This document shows positions 23,166 through 35,494 of a stretch of 64,000 bases of DNA, one piece after another (within the stretch, counting starts at the first letter, position 1; each line of letters opens with the position of its first letter). This DNA is from Phylloscopus collybita (lineage: Eukaryota > Chordata > Aves > Passeriformes > Phylloscopidae): assembly GCA_027886175.1 (NCBI GenBank), contig JAJNNQ010000097.1, forward strand, positions 129,001 through 193,000. The letters run 5' to 3'. The position numbers and the translations under genes are program-made. Below the pieces are notes generated by a model, which saw only the letters and a program-made list of their open reading frames with translations, was not told where the DNA came from and did no database searches.

Positions 23166-24132
23166 TGCCCGTATCCTGCCCAGTTGTCCCTGTCCCACCT
23201 GCCCAGGTGTGTCCCTGTCCCACCTGCCCAGGTGTGCTGTCTCACCTGCCAGGTGTCCCTGTCCCACCTGCCCAGGTGTGTCCCTGTCTCACCTGCCCAG
23301 GTGTGTCCCTGTCCCACCTGCCCAGGTGTCCCCATCTCACCTGCCCAGGTGTGTCCCTGCCCCACCTGCCCAGGTGTGTCCCTGTCTCCAGGTGTGTCCC
23401 CATCTCACCTGCCCAGGTCTGCTGTCCCACCTGCCCAGGTGTGTCCCTGTCCCACCTGCCCAGGTGTCCCCATCTCACCTGCCCAGGTGTGTCCCTGCCC
23501 CACCTGCCCAAGTGTCCCTGTCCCACCTGACCAGGTGTGTCCCTGTCTCCAGGTGTGTCCCTGCCCCACATGCCCAGGTGTGTCCCTGTCTCCAGGTGTG
23601 CTGTCCCACCTGCCCAGGTGTCCTGCCCCACCTGCCCAGGTGTGTCCCTGTCTCACCTGCTGCTGCCTCACCTGCCCAGGTGTCCCTGTCCCACCTGCCC
23701 AGGTGTGTCCCTGTCTCCAGGTGTGTCCCTGTCCCACCTGCCCAGGTGTGTCCCTGTCTCCAGGTGTGCTGTCCCACCTGCCCAGGTGTCCCTGTCTCCA
23801 GTGTGTCCCTGTCCCACCTGCCCAGGTGTGTCCCTGTCTCCAGGTGTGTCCCCATCTCACCTGCCCAGGTGTGTCCCTGTCCACCTGCCCAGGTGTCCCT
23901 GCCCCACCTGCCCAGGTGTGTCCCCATCTCACCTGCCCAGGTGTCCCTGCCCCACCTGCCCAGGTGTGTCCCCATCTCACCTGCCCAGTGTCCCTGCCCC
24001 ACCTGCCCAGGTGTGTCCCCATCTCCACCTGCCCAGGTGTGTCCCTGTCCCACCTGCCCAGGTGTGTCCCTGTCTCCAGGTGTGTCCCTGTCCACCTGCC
24101 CAGGTGTGTCCCTGTCTCCAGGTGTGTCCCCG
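23166..24132. repeat. About 25-bp minisatellite with CACCTGCCCAGGTG cores
   Basis: Nearly 1 kb of TGTCCCTGTCCCACCTGCCC-AGGTG units with shorter CTCCAGGTG units. The core CACCTGCCCAGGTG is an inverted pair of E-boxes. On the sense strand many units read GGGCAG|GTGAGA or GGGCAG|GTGGGA, and the array abuts the true donor at 24138. Confidence 0.95.
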
Positions 24133-24138
24133 TCTCAC

Positions 24139-24231
24139 CTGCAGCAGGAGGATGAACTGCGGGAACCTCTGGATGGGTTTCACCATCAGCCCGTAGAGCG
24201 TCACCCGGTCAGCGCTGCCCATCTGCCGCTT
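24139..24231 (-). CDS. ARHGEF10L: ARHGEF10L exon, DH CR3 ([14 protein letters not shown])
   Basis: This 93-bp, phase 0-0 exon encodes 31 residues, [17 protein letters not shown] then [14 protein letters not shown]. This is DH conserved region 3, whose long helix forms much of the GTPase-binding face; the KPIQRFPQ form is characteristic of the ARHGEF10 group. The acceptor is CCCCCAG|AAGCGG and the donor CTGCAG|GTGAGA. The first intronic bases, GTGAGA, recur nine times in the array that begins right after this donor. Confidence 0.96.
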
Positions 24232-24244
24232 CTGGGGGTGGGGA

Positions 24245-25372
24245 CACGGGAATGGGGTCGGGGGAACATCCCATAAAAACGGGATTGGGGAACATCCCAT
24301 AAAAATGGGATTGGGGAAAATCCCATAAAAATGGGATTGGGGGAACATCCCATAAAAATGGGATTGGGGGAAAATCCCATAAAAATGGGATTGGGGCAAC
24401 GGGGTGGGGGGAACATCCCATAAAAATGGGATTGGGGCAACGGGGTTGGGGGGAAATGCCATAAAAACAACAACAGGATTGGGGGAAAATCCCATAAAAA
24501 TGGGATTGGGGGAATGGGATTGGGGGAAATCCCATAAAAATGGGATTGGGGGAAAATCCCATAAAAACAACAACAGGATTGGGGAAAATCCCATAAAAAT
24601 GGGATTGGGAAATCCCATAAAAAACAACAACGGGATTGGGGGAAAATCCCATAAAAACAACAACAGGATTGGGGGAACATCCCATAAAATGGGATTGGGG
24701 GAACGGGGTTGGGGGAAATCCCATAAAAATGGGATTGGGGGAAATGGGATTGGGGGAAAATCCCATAAAAACAACAACGGGACTGGGGGAAAATCCCATA
24801 AAAATGGGATTGGGGGAAATGGGATTGGGGGAAATGCCATAAAAACAACAGATGGGGGGAAATCCCATAAAAATGGGATTGGGAGATAACGGGATTGGGG
24901 GAAATCCCATAAAAATGGGATTGGGGGAAATGGGATTGGGGGGAAATCCCATAAAAATGGGATTGGGGGATAATGGGATTGGGGGAAAATCCCATAAAAA
25001 CAATGGGATTTGGGGGGAAATGCCATAAAACAATGGGATTTGGGGAAAATCCCATAAAAACAACGGGGTTTGGGGAAATGGGATTGGGGAAATCCAATAA
25101 AAACAACAACGGGATTTGGGGGGAAATGCCATAAAAACAATGGGATTTGGGGAAAATCCAGGAGAAAAGGGATTTTGGGGAAATGTCATAAAAACAACAG
25201 GGTTTGGGGGAAATGGGATTGGGGAAATGCCATAAAAACAATGGGACTGGAGGGAAATGCGATAAAAACAACGGGATTTGGGGGAAATCCCATAAAAACA
25301 ATGGGACTGGAGAAAATTGGATTGGGGGAAATCCCATAAAAACAACGGGATTTGGGGGAAATCTGGGAGAAA
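24245..25372. repeat. Minisatellite, GGGGGAAATCCCATAAAAAT
   Basis: About 1.1 kb of units pairing ATCCCATAAAAATGGGATT with GGGGGAA, and an AACAACAACGGG variant. It follows (on plus) the acceptor side of exon 24139-24231. Confidence 0.94.
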
Positions 25373-26748
25373 AGCCCCCCTGTTTTGGGGCTGTCTGTTT
25401 TGGGGCTGTGCCCTACAGAAGGGGATATTTTTGGGGCTGCCCTGCAGAAAGGGGACATTTTTGGGGTGGGGCTGCCCATTTTGGGGCCGTGCCCTACAGA
25501 AAGGGGATGTTTTTGGGGCTGCCCTACAGAAAGGGGACATTTTTGGGGTGGGGCTGTCCATTTTGGGGCTGCCCTACAGAAAGGGGATGTTTTTGGGGTG
25601 GGGCTGTCTGTTTTGGGGCTGCCCTACAGAAGGGGATATTTTTGGGGTGGGGCTGTCGGATTTGGGGCCGTGCCCTAGAGAAGAGGAAATTTTTGGGGTC
25701 TGCCCTGCAGAAGGGGACATTTTTGGGGTGGGGCTGCCCATTTTGGGGCTCCCCTACAGAAGGAGACATTTTTGGGGGCGGGGATGTCGGATTTGGGGCC
25801 GTGTCCTATAGAAAGGGGACATTTTTGGGGCTGCCCTGCAGAAAGGGGATGTTTTCGGGGTGGAACTGTCCATTTTGGGGCTGCCCGTTTTGGGGCCATT
25901 TGTTTTGGGGCTGCCCTACAGAAAGGGGACATTTTTGGGGTGGGGCTGTCCATTTTTGGGGCTGCCCTAAAGAAAGGGGATATTTTTGGGGTGGGGCTGT
26001 CCGTTTTGGGGCTGCCCTGCAGAAGGGAATATTTTCGGGGTGGGACTGTCTGTTTTGTTGCTGTTTTGGGACCGTGCCCTACAGAAAGGGGACGTTTTTG
26101 GGGCAGGGCTCTCTGTTTTGGGGCTGCCCTGCAGTGGGGCTGTCCATTTTGGGGTTGTGCCCTACAGAAAGGGATGTTTTTGGGGCTGCTCTGCAGAAGG
26201 GTGTATTTTTGGGGTGGGGCTGTCGGTTTTGGGGCCGTGCCCTGTAGAAAGGGGACATTTTTGGGGCTGTGCCCTACAGAAGGGGATATTTTTGGGATGG
26301 GACTGTTTTGGGGCTCCCCTACAGAAGGGGACATTTTTGGGGTGGGACTGTCTGTTTTGGGGCTGTTTTGGGACCGTGCCCTACAGAAGGGGACATTTTT
26401 GGGGTGGGGCTCTCTGTTTTGGGGCTGTGCCCTACAGAAAGGGGACATTTTTGGGGTGGGGCTGTCTGTTTTGGGGCTGCGCTACAGAAAGGGGACATTT
26501 TTGGGGTGGGGCTCTCTGTTTTGGGTCCTGCCCTACAGAAGGGGGCATTTTTGGGGTGGAGCTGTCCGTTTTGGGGCTGTTTTGGGGCCGTGCCCTGCAG
26601 AAATGTGATATTTTTGGGGCGGGGCTGTCCATTTTGGGGCTCCCCTACAGAAGGGGATTTTTTCGGGGTGGAACTCTCTGTTTTGGGGCTCCCCTGCAGA
26701 AAGGGGATATTTTTGGGGCGGGCGGGGCTGTCCTTTTGGGGGCGGCGC
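25373..26748. repeat. About 50-bp minisatellite with CCCTACAGAAAGGGGACA
   Basis: About 27 units combining CCCTACAGAAAGGGGACATT, TTTGGGGTGGGGCTGTCC and ATTTTGGGGCTG. On the sense strand each carries CCCCTTTCTGTAGGG, an acceptor-like sequence. Confidence 0.95.
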
Positions 26749-26752
26749 TGAC

Positions 26753-26869
26753 CTTGAGGAAGTCCAGGAAGGCGGGCTTGCTGAGGCAGGCGCGTTTGAT
26801 CAGCGCCATGGCCCCGGTGAAGTTGTTGACGTAGTCGCTGTAGACATCCAGCACCATTGACTTGGAGAA
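26753..26869 (-). CDS. ARHGEF10L: ARHGEF10L exon, DH domain (VYSDYVNNF block)
   Basis: This 117-bp, phase 0-0 exon encodes 39 residues from [20 protein letters not shown] to [15 protein letters not shown]. The motif YSDYVNNF is typical of DH conserved region 2 in this family. The acceptor is CTCGCAG|TTCTCC and the donor CTCAAG|GTCAGC. It is followed on the sense strand by a GT-type donor and then the 50-bp array at 25.4-26.75 kb. Confidence 0.95.
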
Positions 26870-26892
26870 CTGCGAGGAGGGAGGGAGGGAGA

Positions 26893-29015
26893 AAACCCCC
26901 AAAAAAAACAGGGATGGGAACCCCAAAAATGGAAATGGGAACCCCAAAAATGGAAATGGGAACCACAAAAATGGGGATGGGAAACCCAAAAACGGGGAGG
27001 AGAACCCCAAAAATGGAAACGGGAACCACAAAAATGGGGACCCAAAAAACGGGGATGGGAACCCCAAAAATGGGGACAGGGACCCCAAAAACGGAAATGG
27101 GAACCCCAAAAACGGGGAGGGGAACCTCAAAATGGGGATGGGAACCTCAAAAATGGAAATGGGAATCCCAAAAATGGGGAGGGGAAACCCAAAAATGGGG
27201 ACCCCAAAAATGAGGACCCCAAAAATGGGGATGGGAACCCCAAAAACGGGGAGGGGACCCCAAAAATGGGGAGGGGAACCCCCAAAAAAACAGGGATGAG
27301 AACCCCAAAAATGGAAATGGGAACCACAAAAAATGGGAACCCCAAAAATGGGGATGGGAACCCCAAAAATGGAAATGGGAACCCCAAAAATGGAAATGGG
27401 AACCACAAAAATGGGGATGGGAACCCTAAAAACAGGGAGGGGAACCCCAAAAATGGGTAGGGGACTCCAAAAATGGGGAGAGGGACCCCAAAAATGGAAA
27501 TGGGAACCACAAAAATGGGGACCCCAAAAACGGGGATGGGAACCCCAAAAAAACAGGGATGGGAACCCAGAAATGGGGAGGGGAAACCCAAAAATGGGGA
27601 CCCCAAAAACAGGGATGGGAACCCCAAAAACGGAGAGGGGACTCCAAAAATGGGGACAGGGACCCCAAAAACAGAAATGGGAATGCCAAAAATGGGGAGG
27701 GGAACCCCAAAAATGGGAACCCCAAAAACGGGGAGGGGACCCCAAAAATGGAAATGGGAACCACAAAAAAACAGGGATGGGAACCCCAAAAATGGAAATG
27801 GGAACCACAAAAATGGGGACCCCAAAAACGGGGATGGGAACCCCAAAAAAACAGGGATGGGAACCCCAAAAATGGGGAGGGGACTCCAAAAATGGGGAGG
27901 GGACCCCAAAAACGGAAATGGGAACGCCAAAAATGGGGACAGGGACCCCAAAAACGGAAATGGGAATGCCAAAAATGGGGAGGGGACCCCAAAAATGGGG
28001 ACAGGGACCCCAAAGATGGAAATGGGAACCACAAAAATGGGGACCCCAAAAACGGGGATGGGAACCCCAAAACCGGGGATGGGAACCCCAAAAAAACAGG
28101 GATGGGAACCCCAAAAATGGAAATGGGAACCACAAAAATGGGGACCCCAAAAACGGGGATGGGAACCCCAAAAAAACAGGGATGGGAACCCCGAAATGGG
28201 GATGGGAACCCCAAAAATGGAAATGGGAACCCCAAAAATGGGGACCCCAAAAACGGAGATGGGAACCCCAAAAACGGGGAGGGGAACCCCAAAATGGGGA
28301 TGGGAACCTCAAAAACAGAAATGGGAATCCCAAAAATGGGGAGGGGACCCCAAAAACAGAAATGGGAACGCCAAAAATGGGAACCCCAAAAACGGGGAGG
28401 GGACCCCAAAAATGGAAATGGGAACCACAAAAATGGGGAGGGGAAACCCAAAAATGGGGATGGGAACCCCAAAAATGGAAAGGGGAACCACAAAAATGGG
28501 GGACCCCAAAAACGGGGATGGGAACCCCAAAAATGGGGAGGGGAACTCCAAAAACAGGGAGGGGAACCCAAAAATGGGGATGGGAACCCCAAAAATGGAA
28601 AGGGGAACCACAAAAATGGGGACCCCAAAAACGGGGATGGGAACCCCAAAAATGGGGAGGGGAACCCCAAAAAGGGATGGGAACCCCAAAAATGGGGAGG
28701 GGACTCCAAAAACAGGGAGGGGAACCCAAAAATGGGGATGGGAACCTCAAAAATGGGGAGGGGAACCCCAAAAAGGGATGGGAACCCTAAAAACGGGGAG
28801 GGGACTCCAAAAATGGGGACAGGGACCCCAAAAACGGAAATGAGAACCCCAAAAATGGAAATGGGAACCACAAAAATGGGGACCCCAAAAATGGCGATGG
28901 GAACCCCAAAAACGGGGACGGGAACCCCAAAAATGGGGAGGGGAACCCCAAAAATGGGGAGGGGAAACCCAAAAACGGGGAGGGGAACCCCAAAAATGGA
29001 AATGGGAACCACAAA
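26893..29015. repeat. About 21-bp minisatellite, GGGAACCCCAAAAATGGAAA
   Basis: A 2.1-kb array with GGGGAT, GGGGACC and GGGGAGGGGA variants, located upstream (sense) of exon 26753-26869. Confidence 0.95.
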
Positions 29016-31432
29016 AATCCCAGGGGGATTCAGGAGGATTCCCATTTCTTTATGGGATCCCAGGAGGATTTTGGGGCAATTCCCATTTTTAATGGGATCC
29101 CAGGGGGATTTAGGAAAATTTCCATTTCCTAATGGGATACCAATGGGATTTAGGGCAATTCCCATTTCCTAATGGGATCCCTGTGGGATTTAGGGGCAAT
29201 TCCCATTTCCTAATGGGATCCCAGAGGGGATTCAGGGGGATTCCCATTTCCAGCTGGGATCCCAGGCGGATTTAGGGCGATTCCCATTTCTTTATGGGAT
29301 CCCAGGAGAATCTGGCGGCAATTCCCATTTCCTAATGGGATCCCAGAGGGATTTAGGAGACGATCCCCGTTTCCAGCTGGGAACCCTGTGGGATATAGGG
29401 CAAATCCCATTTTCTAATGGGATCCCAGAGGGGATTTAGGGCGATTCCCGTTTTTAATGGGATCCCTGTGGGATTTTGGGGATGATCCCCATTTCTTTAT
29501 GGGATCCCAGAGGGGATTTAGGACGATCCCCATTTCCAGCTGGGATCCCTGTGGGATTTTGGGGATGATCTCCATTTCTTTATGGGATCCCAGGAGAATC
29601 TGGTGGCAATTCCCATTTCCAGCTGGGATCCCAGGGTGATTTAGGGTGATTCCCATTTTTAATGGGATCCCTGTGGGATTTCGGGGGCGATCCCCGTTTC
29701 CAGCTGGGATCCCTGTGGGATTTCGGGGACGATCCCCATTTCCTGCTGGGATCCCAGGGTGATTTAGGGTGATTCCCATTTCCTGATGGGATCCCAGGAG
29801 GATTTTGGGGCAATTCCCATTTTTAATGGGATCCCAGGAGGATTTTGGGGCAATTCCCATTTTTAATGGGGTCCCAGGGGGATTCAGGGGGATTCCCATT
29901 TCCTAATGGGATCCCTGTGGGATTTCGGGGGTGATCCCCATTTCCAGCTGGGATCCCAGGGGGATTTAGGATGATTCCCATTTCCAGCTGGGATCCCAGG
30001 GGGATTTAGGGCAATTCCCATTTTTAATGGGATCCCTGGGATTCGGGGGCGATCCCCATTTCCAGCTGGGATCCCTGTGGGATTTCGGGGACGATCCCCA
30101 TTTCCAGCTGGGATCCCAGGGTGATCTAGGATGATTCCCATTTCCAGCTGGGATCCCTGTGGGATTTCAGGGACAATCCCCATTTCCAGCTCGGATCCCA
30201 GAGGGATTTAGGGGATGAACCCCATTTCCAGCTGGGATCCCAGGGGGATTCAGGGCGATTCCCATTTTTAATGGGATCCCTGTGGGATTTCGGGGGCGAT
30301 CCCCATTTCTTTATGGGATCCCAGGAGAATCTGGTGGCAATTCCCATTTCCTAATGGGATCCCAGGAGGATTTGGGGGATGATCCCCATTTCCAGCTGGG
30401 ATCCCAGGAGGATTTAGGGCGATCCCCATTTCCAGCTGGGATCCCAGAGGGGATTTAGGGCGATTCCCATTTTTAATGGGATCCCAGGCGGATTTAGGGC
30501 GATTCCCATTTCCTAATGGGATCCCAGAGGGATTTAGGAGACGATCCCCGTTTCCAGCTGGGAACCCTGTGGGATATAGGGCAAATCCCATTTTCTAATG
30601 GGATCCCAGAGGGGATTTAGGGTGATTCCCATTTTTAATGGGATCCCAGGAGGATTTGGGGCAATTCCCATTTCCTAATGGGATGCCAATGGGATTTAGG
30701 GCGATTCCCATTTTTAATGAGATCCCTGTGGGATTTCGGGGACGATCCCCGTTTCCAGCTGGGATCCCTGTGGGATTTTAGGGGCGATCCCCATTTCTTT
30801 ATGGGATCCCAGGAGAATCTGGCGGCAATTCCCATTTCCTAATGGGATCCCAGAGGGATTTAGGAGACGATCCCCGTTTCCAGCTGGGAACCCTGTGGGA
30901 TATAGGGCAAATCCCATTTCCAGCTGGGATCCCAGGGGGATTTAGGGTGATCCCCATTTTTAAGGGATCCCTGTGGGATTTCGGGGGCAATCCCCATTTC
31001 CAGCTGGGAACCCAGAGGGATTTAGGGCGATTCCCATTTCCTGATGGGATCCCAGGAGGATTTTGGGGCAATTCCCATTTTTAATGGGATCCCAGGAGGA
31101 TTTTGGGGCAATTCCCATTTTTAATGGGATCCCTGTGGGATTTAGGGGACGATTCACATTTTTAATGGGATCCTAGGGGGATTCCCATTTCCTAATGGGA
31201 TGCCAATGGGATTTAGGGCAATTCCCATTTCCAGCTGGGATCCCAGGGGGATTTAGGGCAATTCCCATTTCCAGCCGGGATCCCTGTGGGATTTCAGGGA
31301 CAATTCCCATTTCCAGCTGGGATCCCTGTGGGATTTCGGGGGCGATCCCCATTTCCTGCCGGGATCCCTGTGGGATTTCAGGGACAATCCCCATTTCCAG
31401 CTGGGATCCCTGTGGGATTTTTTGGGGATCCC
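29016..31432. repeat. About 40-bp minisatellite, GGGATCCCAGGGGGATTTAG
   Basis: A 2.4-kb array alternating GGGATCCCAGG or GGGATCCCTGTGGGATTT with CGATTCCCATTTCC(A/T). Larger blocks, for example CTGGGAACCCTGTGGGATAT, recur near 29.38, 30.56 and 30.89 kb. It runs to within 10 bp of exon 31440-31619. Confidence 0.95.
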
Positions 31433-31439
31433 CCGGTAC

Positions 31440-31619
31440 CGAGGCCACGAAGAGGTCCCCGATCCTCTCGTTGGCGTCCCACTCGGGCAGGCGGGAGGCC
31501 AGGGCGATCTGGAACATGGAGTGGCACTGCAGGATCTCCCGCAGCCGGAAGAAGACGCGCTGGCACTTGCGGGCGCTCAGCACCTTGGGCTCCATCTGCA
31601 GCAGCGGGTCCCGGTAATC
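31440..31619 (-). CDS. ARHGEF10L: ARHGEF10L exon, DH domain middle part
   Basis: This 180-bp, phase 0-0 exon encodes 60 residues from [20 protein letters not shown] through [18 protein letters not shown] to [11 protein letters not shown]. It forms the central helices of the DH domain. Against the mammalian protein as I recall it, changes are mostly conservative. The acceptor is CCGCAG|GATTAC and the donor CCTCG|GTACCG. The next exon supplies FSKSMVLD, restoring the conserved FVASFSKSM junction. Confidence 0.95.
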
Positions 31620-31647
31620 CTGCGGGAGCGGCGCCGCTGGAAGGCGG

Positions 31648-33775
31648 ATCCCCCCGATCCCCCCATTCCCTGATCCCCCGATCCCCTGATCCCCCAATTC
31701 CCTGATCCCCGATCCCCTGATCCCCTGAACCCCCAATGACCTGATCCCGATCCCCTGATCCCCCGATCCCCTGATCCCCGATCCCTCGATTCCTCCAATG
31801 ACCTGATCCCGATCCCCCGATCCCCCAATCCCCCGATGCCCCGATCCCCTGATCCCTCGATCCCCCGATCCCCTGATCCCCAATCCCCTGATCCCCTGAA
31901 CCCCTGATGCCCTGAACACCTGAACCCCCAATGACCTGATCCTGATCCCCTGATCCCCCGATCCCCCAATGCCCTGATCCCCCAATGTCCTGATCCCCGA
32001 TCCCCCGATGCCCTGATCCCCCAATCCCCCAATGCCCTGATCCCCGATCCCCTGATCCCCTGAACTCCCAATGACCCAATCCCGATGCCCTAATCCCTGA
32101 TCCCCTGATCCCCGATCCCCTGATCCCTGATCCCCTGGTCCCTGATCCCCGGATCCCCCGATCATCCCCTGAACCCCCAATGACCTGATCCCCATCCCCT
32201 GAACCCCTGATGACTCGATCCCAACCCGATTCCCCGATCCCCTGACCCCAATCCCCAATGACCCGATCCCAACCCCTGGACTCCCTGATCCCTCAATCCC
32301 CTGATCCCTTCCTTGATCTCCCCGTGCCACAACGACCCAATGACCCGATCTCCCAAACCACCGACCGATCCCCCCGATCCCCCGGACCCCCGATCCCCCA
32401 ATCCCATGATCCCCCGATGCCCCAATCCCCCAAACCCCAGACACCCTGATCCCCCGATCCCCCCAATTCCCCATCCCCTGATCCCCCGATCCCCCGATGC
32501 CCCGATCCCCAATCCCCGATCTCCTGATCCCTCGTCCCCCAATCCCCCAATGCCCTGATCCCCAATCCCCTGATCCCCCGATGCCCTGATCCCTGATCCC
32601 CCGATCCCCCAATCCTCCCATGCCCTGATTCCCTGATCCCCCGATCCCCCAATCCCCTGATGACCCCCAACGCCCCGATGCCCCAATTGATCCCCTGGTC
32701 AATCCCCCAATCGATCCTCCAATCCCCCAATCCCCGATGCTCTGATCAATCCCCCAATCCCTTGATCCCCCAATCCTGACCCCCCGATGCCCCGATCAAT
32801 CCCCCGATCAATCCCCCGATCAATCCCCTGATCCCCCAATCCCCTGATCCCCAATCCCTGACCCCCCAATGCCCCAATGGATCCCCCAATTGATCCCCCA
32901 AACCCCTGATCCCACAATCCCCTGACAACCCCCGATGCCCCAAACGATCCTCCAATCAATCCCCCGATGAATCCCCCGATCCCCCAATCCCCTGATCCCT
33001 CAATCCCCGATCCCCCGATCCCCTGATGCCCCAATTGATCCCCCAATCAATCTCCCAATTCCTCGATCCCCCAATCCCCTGATCCCCCAGTCTCTGATCC
33101 CCCAATGCCCCAATCGATCCCCCTATCGATCCCCCAATCCCCCAATCCCCGATAGATCCCCCGATGCCCCGATGGATTCCCCCAGTCGATCCCCTGATCC
33201 CCCAATCCCCTGATTCCCAATGCCCCAATGCCCCGATCAATCCCCCGATCCCCTGGTCCCCAATCCCCCAATGGATCCCTCCCAATGGATCCCCCCCAAT
33301 GGATCCCCCAATCCCACAATCCCCAAGCTCCTGATGACCCCCAATCCCCCAATGCCCCAATGGATCCCCTGATCGATCCCCCAATCGATCCTCCGATCCC
33401 CTGATCCCCTGAGCCCCAATCCCCCAATGGATCCCCAATCGATCCCCCAATCCCCTGATCCCCAATCCCCCAATCCCCGATGGATTCCCCCGATGCCCCA
33501 ATGGATCCCCCAATGGATCCCCTGATCCCCCAATCCCACAATCCCCAAGCCCCTGACGACCCCCAATGCCCCAATGGATCCCCCAACTGATCCCCCAATC
33601 CCCCAATCCCCGATGGATCCCCCAATGGATCCCCCAATCCCACAATCCCCAAGCCCCTGACGACCCCCCAATGCCCCAATGCCCCAATCGATCCCCTGAT
33701 CGATCCCCCAATCCCCAATGGATCCCCCGGTGGATCCCCCGATGGATCCCGGGGTCGATCCCCGCTCCGGATCCC
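31648..33775. repeat. GATCCCC microsatellite-like array
   Basis: A 2.1-kb array of short units (GATCCCCTGATCCCC, CAATCCCCCGATCCC), changing after about 32.7 kb to units rich in CAATCGATCCCC and AATGGATCCC. It fills the whole intron between two DH exons. Confidence 0.95.
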
Positions 33776-33779
33776 GCAC

Positions 33780-33857
33780 CTGCAGGATGCGCCGCAGGGA
33801 ATCCACGTAGCTGCGCTCGCTCTGCACGATGGAGCCCAGGATGTGCCGCCGGAGCAC
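33780..33857 (-). CDS. ARHGEF10L: ARHGEF10L exon, start of DH domain (CR1)
   Basis: This 78-bp, phase 0-0 exon encodes 26 residues, VLRRH followed by ILGSIVQSERSYVDSLRRIL and Q. It is conserved region 1 of the Dbl-homology domain. The E and Y of SERSY belong to the helix that contacts the switch regions of the Rho GTPase, which is known of DH domains. The acceptor is CCCGCAG|GTGCTC and the donor CTGCAG|GTGCGG. It follows directly on GLSPQQ of the previous exon, as in orthologues. Confidence 0.95.
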
Positions 33858-33887
33858 CTGCGGGGGACACCGGGATGTGGCCGGGCC

Positions 33888-35488
33888 CCAAAACCCCAAA
33901 TCCCAGGAAAGGGGAAATGCAGGAACAGCCCTCATCCCAAAATCCCAAATCCTGGCATGGGGCAAATGTAGGAACAGCCCTGACCCCAAAATCCCAAATC
34001 CCAGGAAAGGGGAAATGCAGAAACAGCCCTCATCCCAAAATCCCAAATCCCGGCAGGGGGGAAATGGGGGCACGGCCCTGACCCCAAAATCCCAAATCCG
34101 GGCAGGGGGGAAATGGGTGCACGGCCCTGACCCCAAAATCCCAAATCCTGGGATGGGGGGAAACGGGGGCACGGCCCTGACCCCAAAATCCCAAATCCCA
34201 GGATGGGGGAAATGGGGGCACGGCCCTGACCCCAAAATCCCAAATCCCGGCAGGGGGGAAATGGGGGCACGGCCCTGACCCCAAAATCCCAAATCCCAGG
34301 AAAAGGGAAATGCAGAAACATCCCTCATCCCAAAATCCCAAATCCTGGCATGGGGGAAATGGGGGCACGGCCCTGACCCCAAAATCCCAAATCCCGGCAG
34401 GGGGGAAATGGGGGCACAGCCCTGACCCCAAAATCCCAAATCCCAGGAAAGGGGAAATACAGAAACATCCCTCATCCCAAAATCCCAAATCCCAGTTTGG
34501 GGGAAATGGGTGCACGGCCCTGACCCCAAAATCCCAAATCCCGGGGTCAGGTCAACACAGGCACAGCCCTGACCCCAAAATCCCAAATCCTGGGATGGGG
34601 GAAATGGGGGCACAGCCCTGACCCCAAAATCCCAAATCCTGGCAGGGGGGAAATGGGGGCACGGCCCTGACCCCACAAATCCCAAATCCCGGGAGCAGGG
34701 AAATGCAGGAACAGCCCTGACCCCAAAAATCCCAAATCCCAGCAAGGGGGAAATGGGGGCATGGCCCTGACCCCACAAATACCAAATCCCAGCAGGGGGG
34801 AAATGGGGGCACGGCCCTGACCCCAAAATCCCAAATCCTGGCATGGGGGAAATGGGGGCACAGCCCTGACCCCAAAATCCCAAATCCCGGGGTCAGGTCA
34901 ACACAGGCACAGCCCTGACCCCACAAATCCCAAATCCCAGGAGCAGGGAAATGCAGGCATGGCCCTGATCCCACAAATCCCAAATCCCCAGATGGGGAAA
35001 TGCAGGAACAGCCCTGACCCCAAAATCCCAAATCCTGGCAGGGGGGAAATGCAGGAACAGCCCCGATCCCAAAATCCCAAATCCCGGCAGGGGGGAAATG
35101 GGGGCACGGCCCTGACCCCAAAATCCTGAATCCCAGGAAAGAGGAAATGCAGGAACAGCCCTCATCCCAAAATCCCAAATCCCAGGATGGGGGAAATGCA
35201 GGAATGGCCCCGATCCCACAAATCCCAAATCCCCAGATGGGGAAATGCAGGAACAGCCCTGATCCCAAAATCCTGAACCCCAGGAAAGGGGAAATGCAGG
35301 AATGGTCCTGACCCCAAAATCCCAAATCCCGGGGTCAGGTCAATGCAGGTACGACCCCGATCCCACAAATCCCAAAATCCGAAATCCTGGGGCCAGGGCA
35401 TTGCCCTGACCCCAGAACCCCAAATCCCAGTCTCAGGGCAATGCAGGCACGGCCCCGACCCCAAAATCCCAAATCCCAGGAAAAGGGA
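33888..35488. repeat. About 50-bp minisatellite, CCTGACCCCAAAATCCCAAA
   Basis: A 1.6-kb array of about 32 units joining CCCTGACCCCAAAATCCCAA, ATCCCGGCAGGGGGGAAATG and GGGGCACGG, with GGAAATGCAGGAACAG variants. Confidence 0.95.
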
Positions 35489-35494
35489 AGCGGC

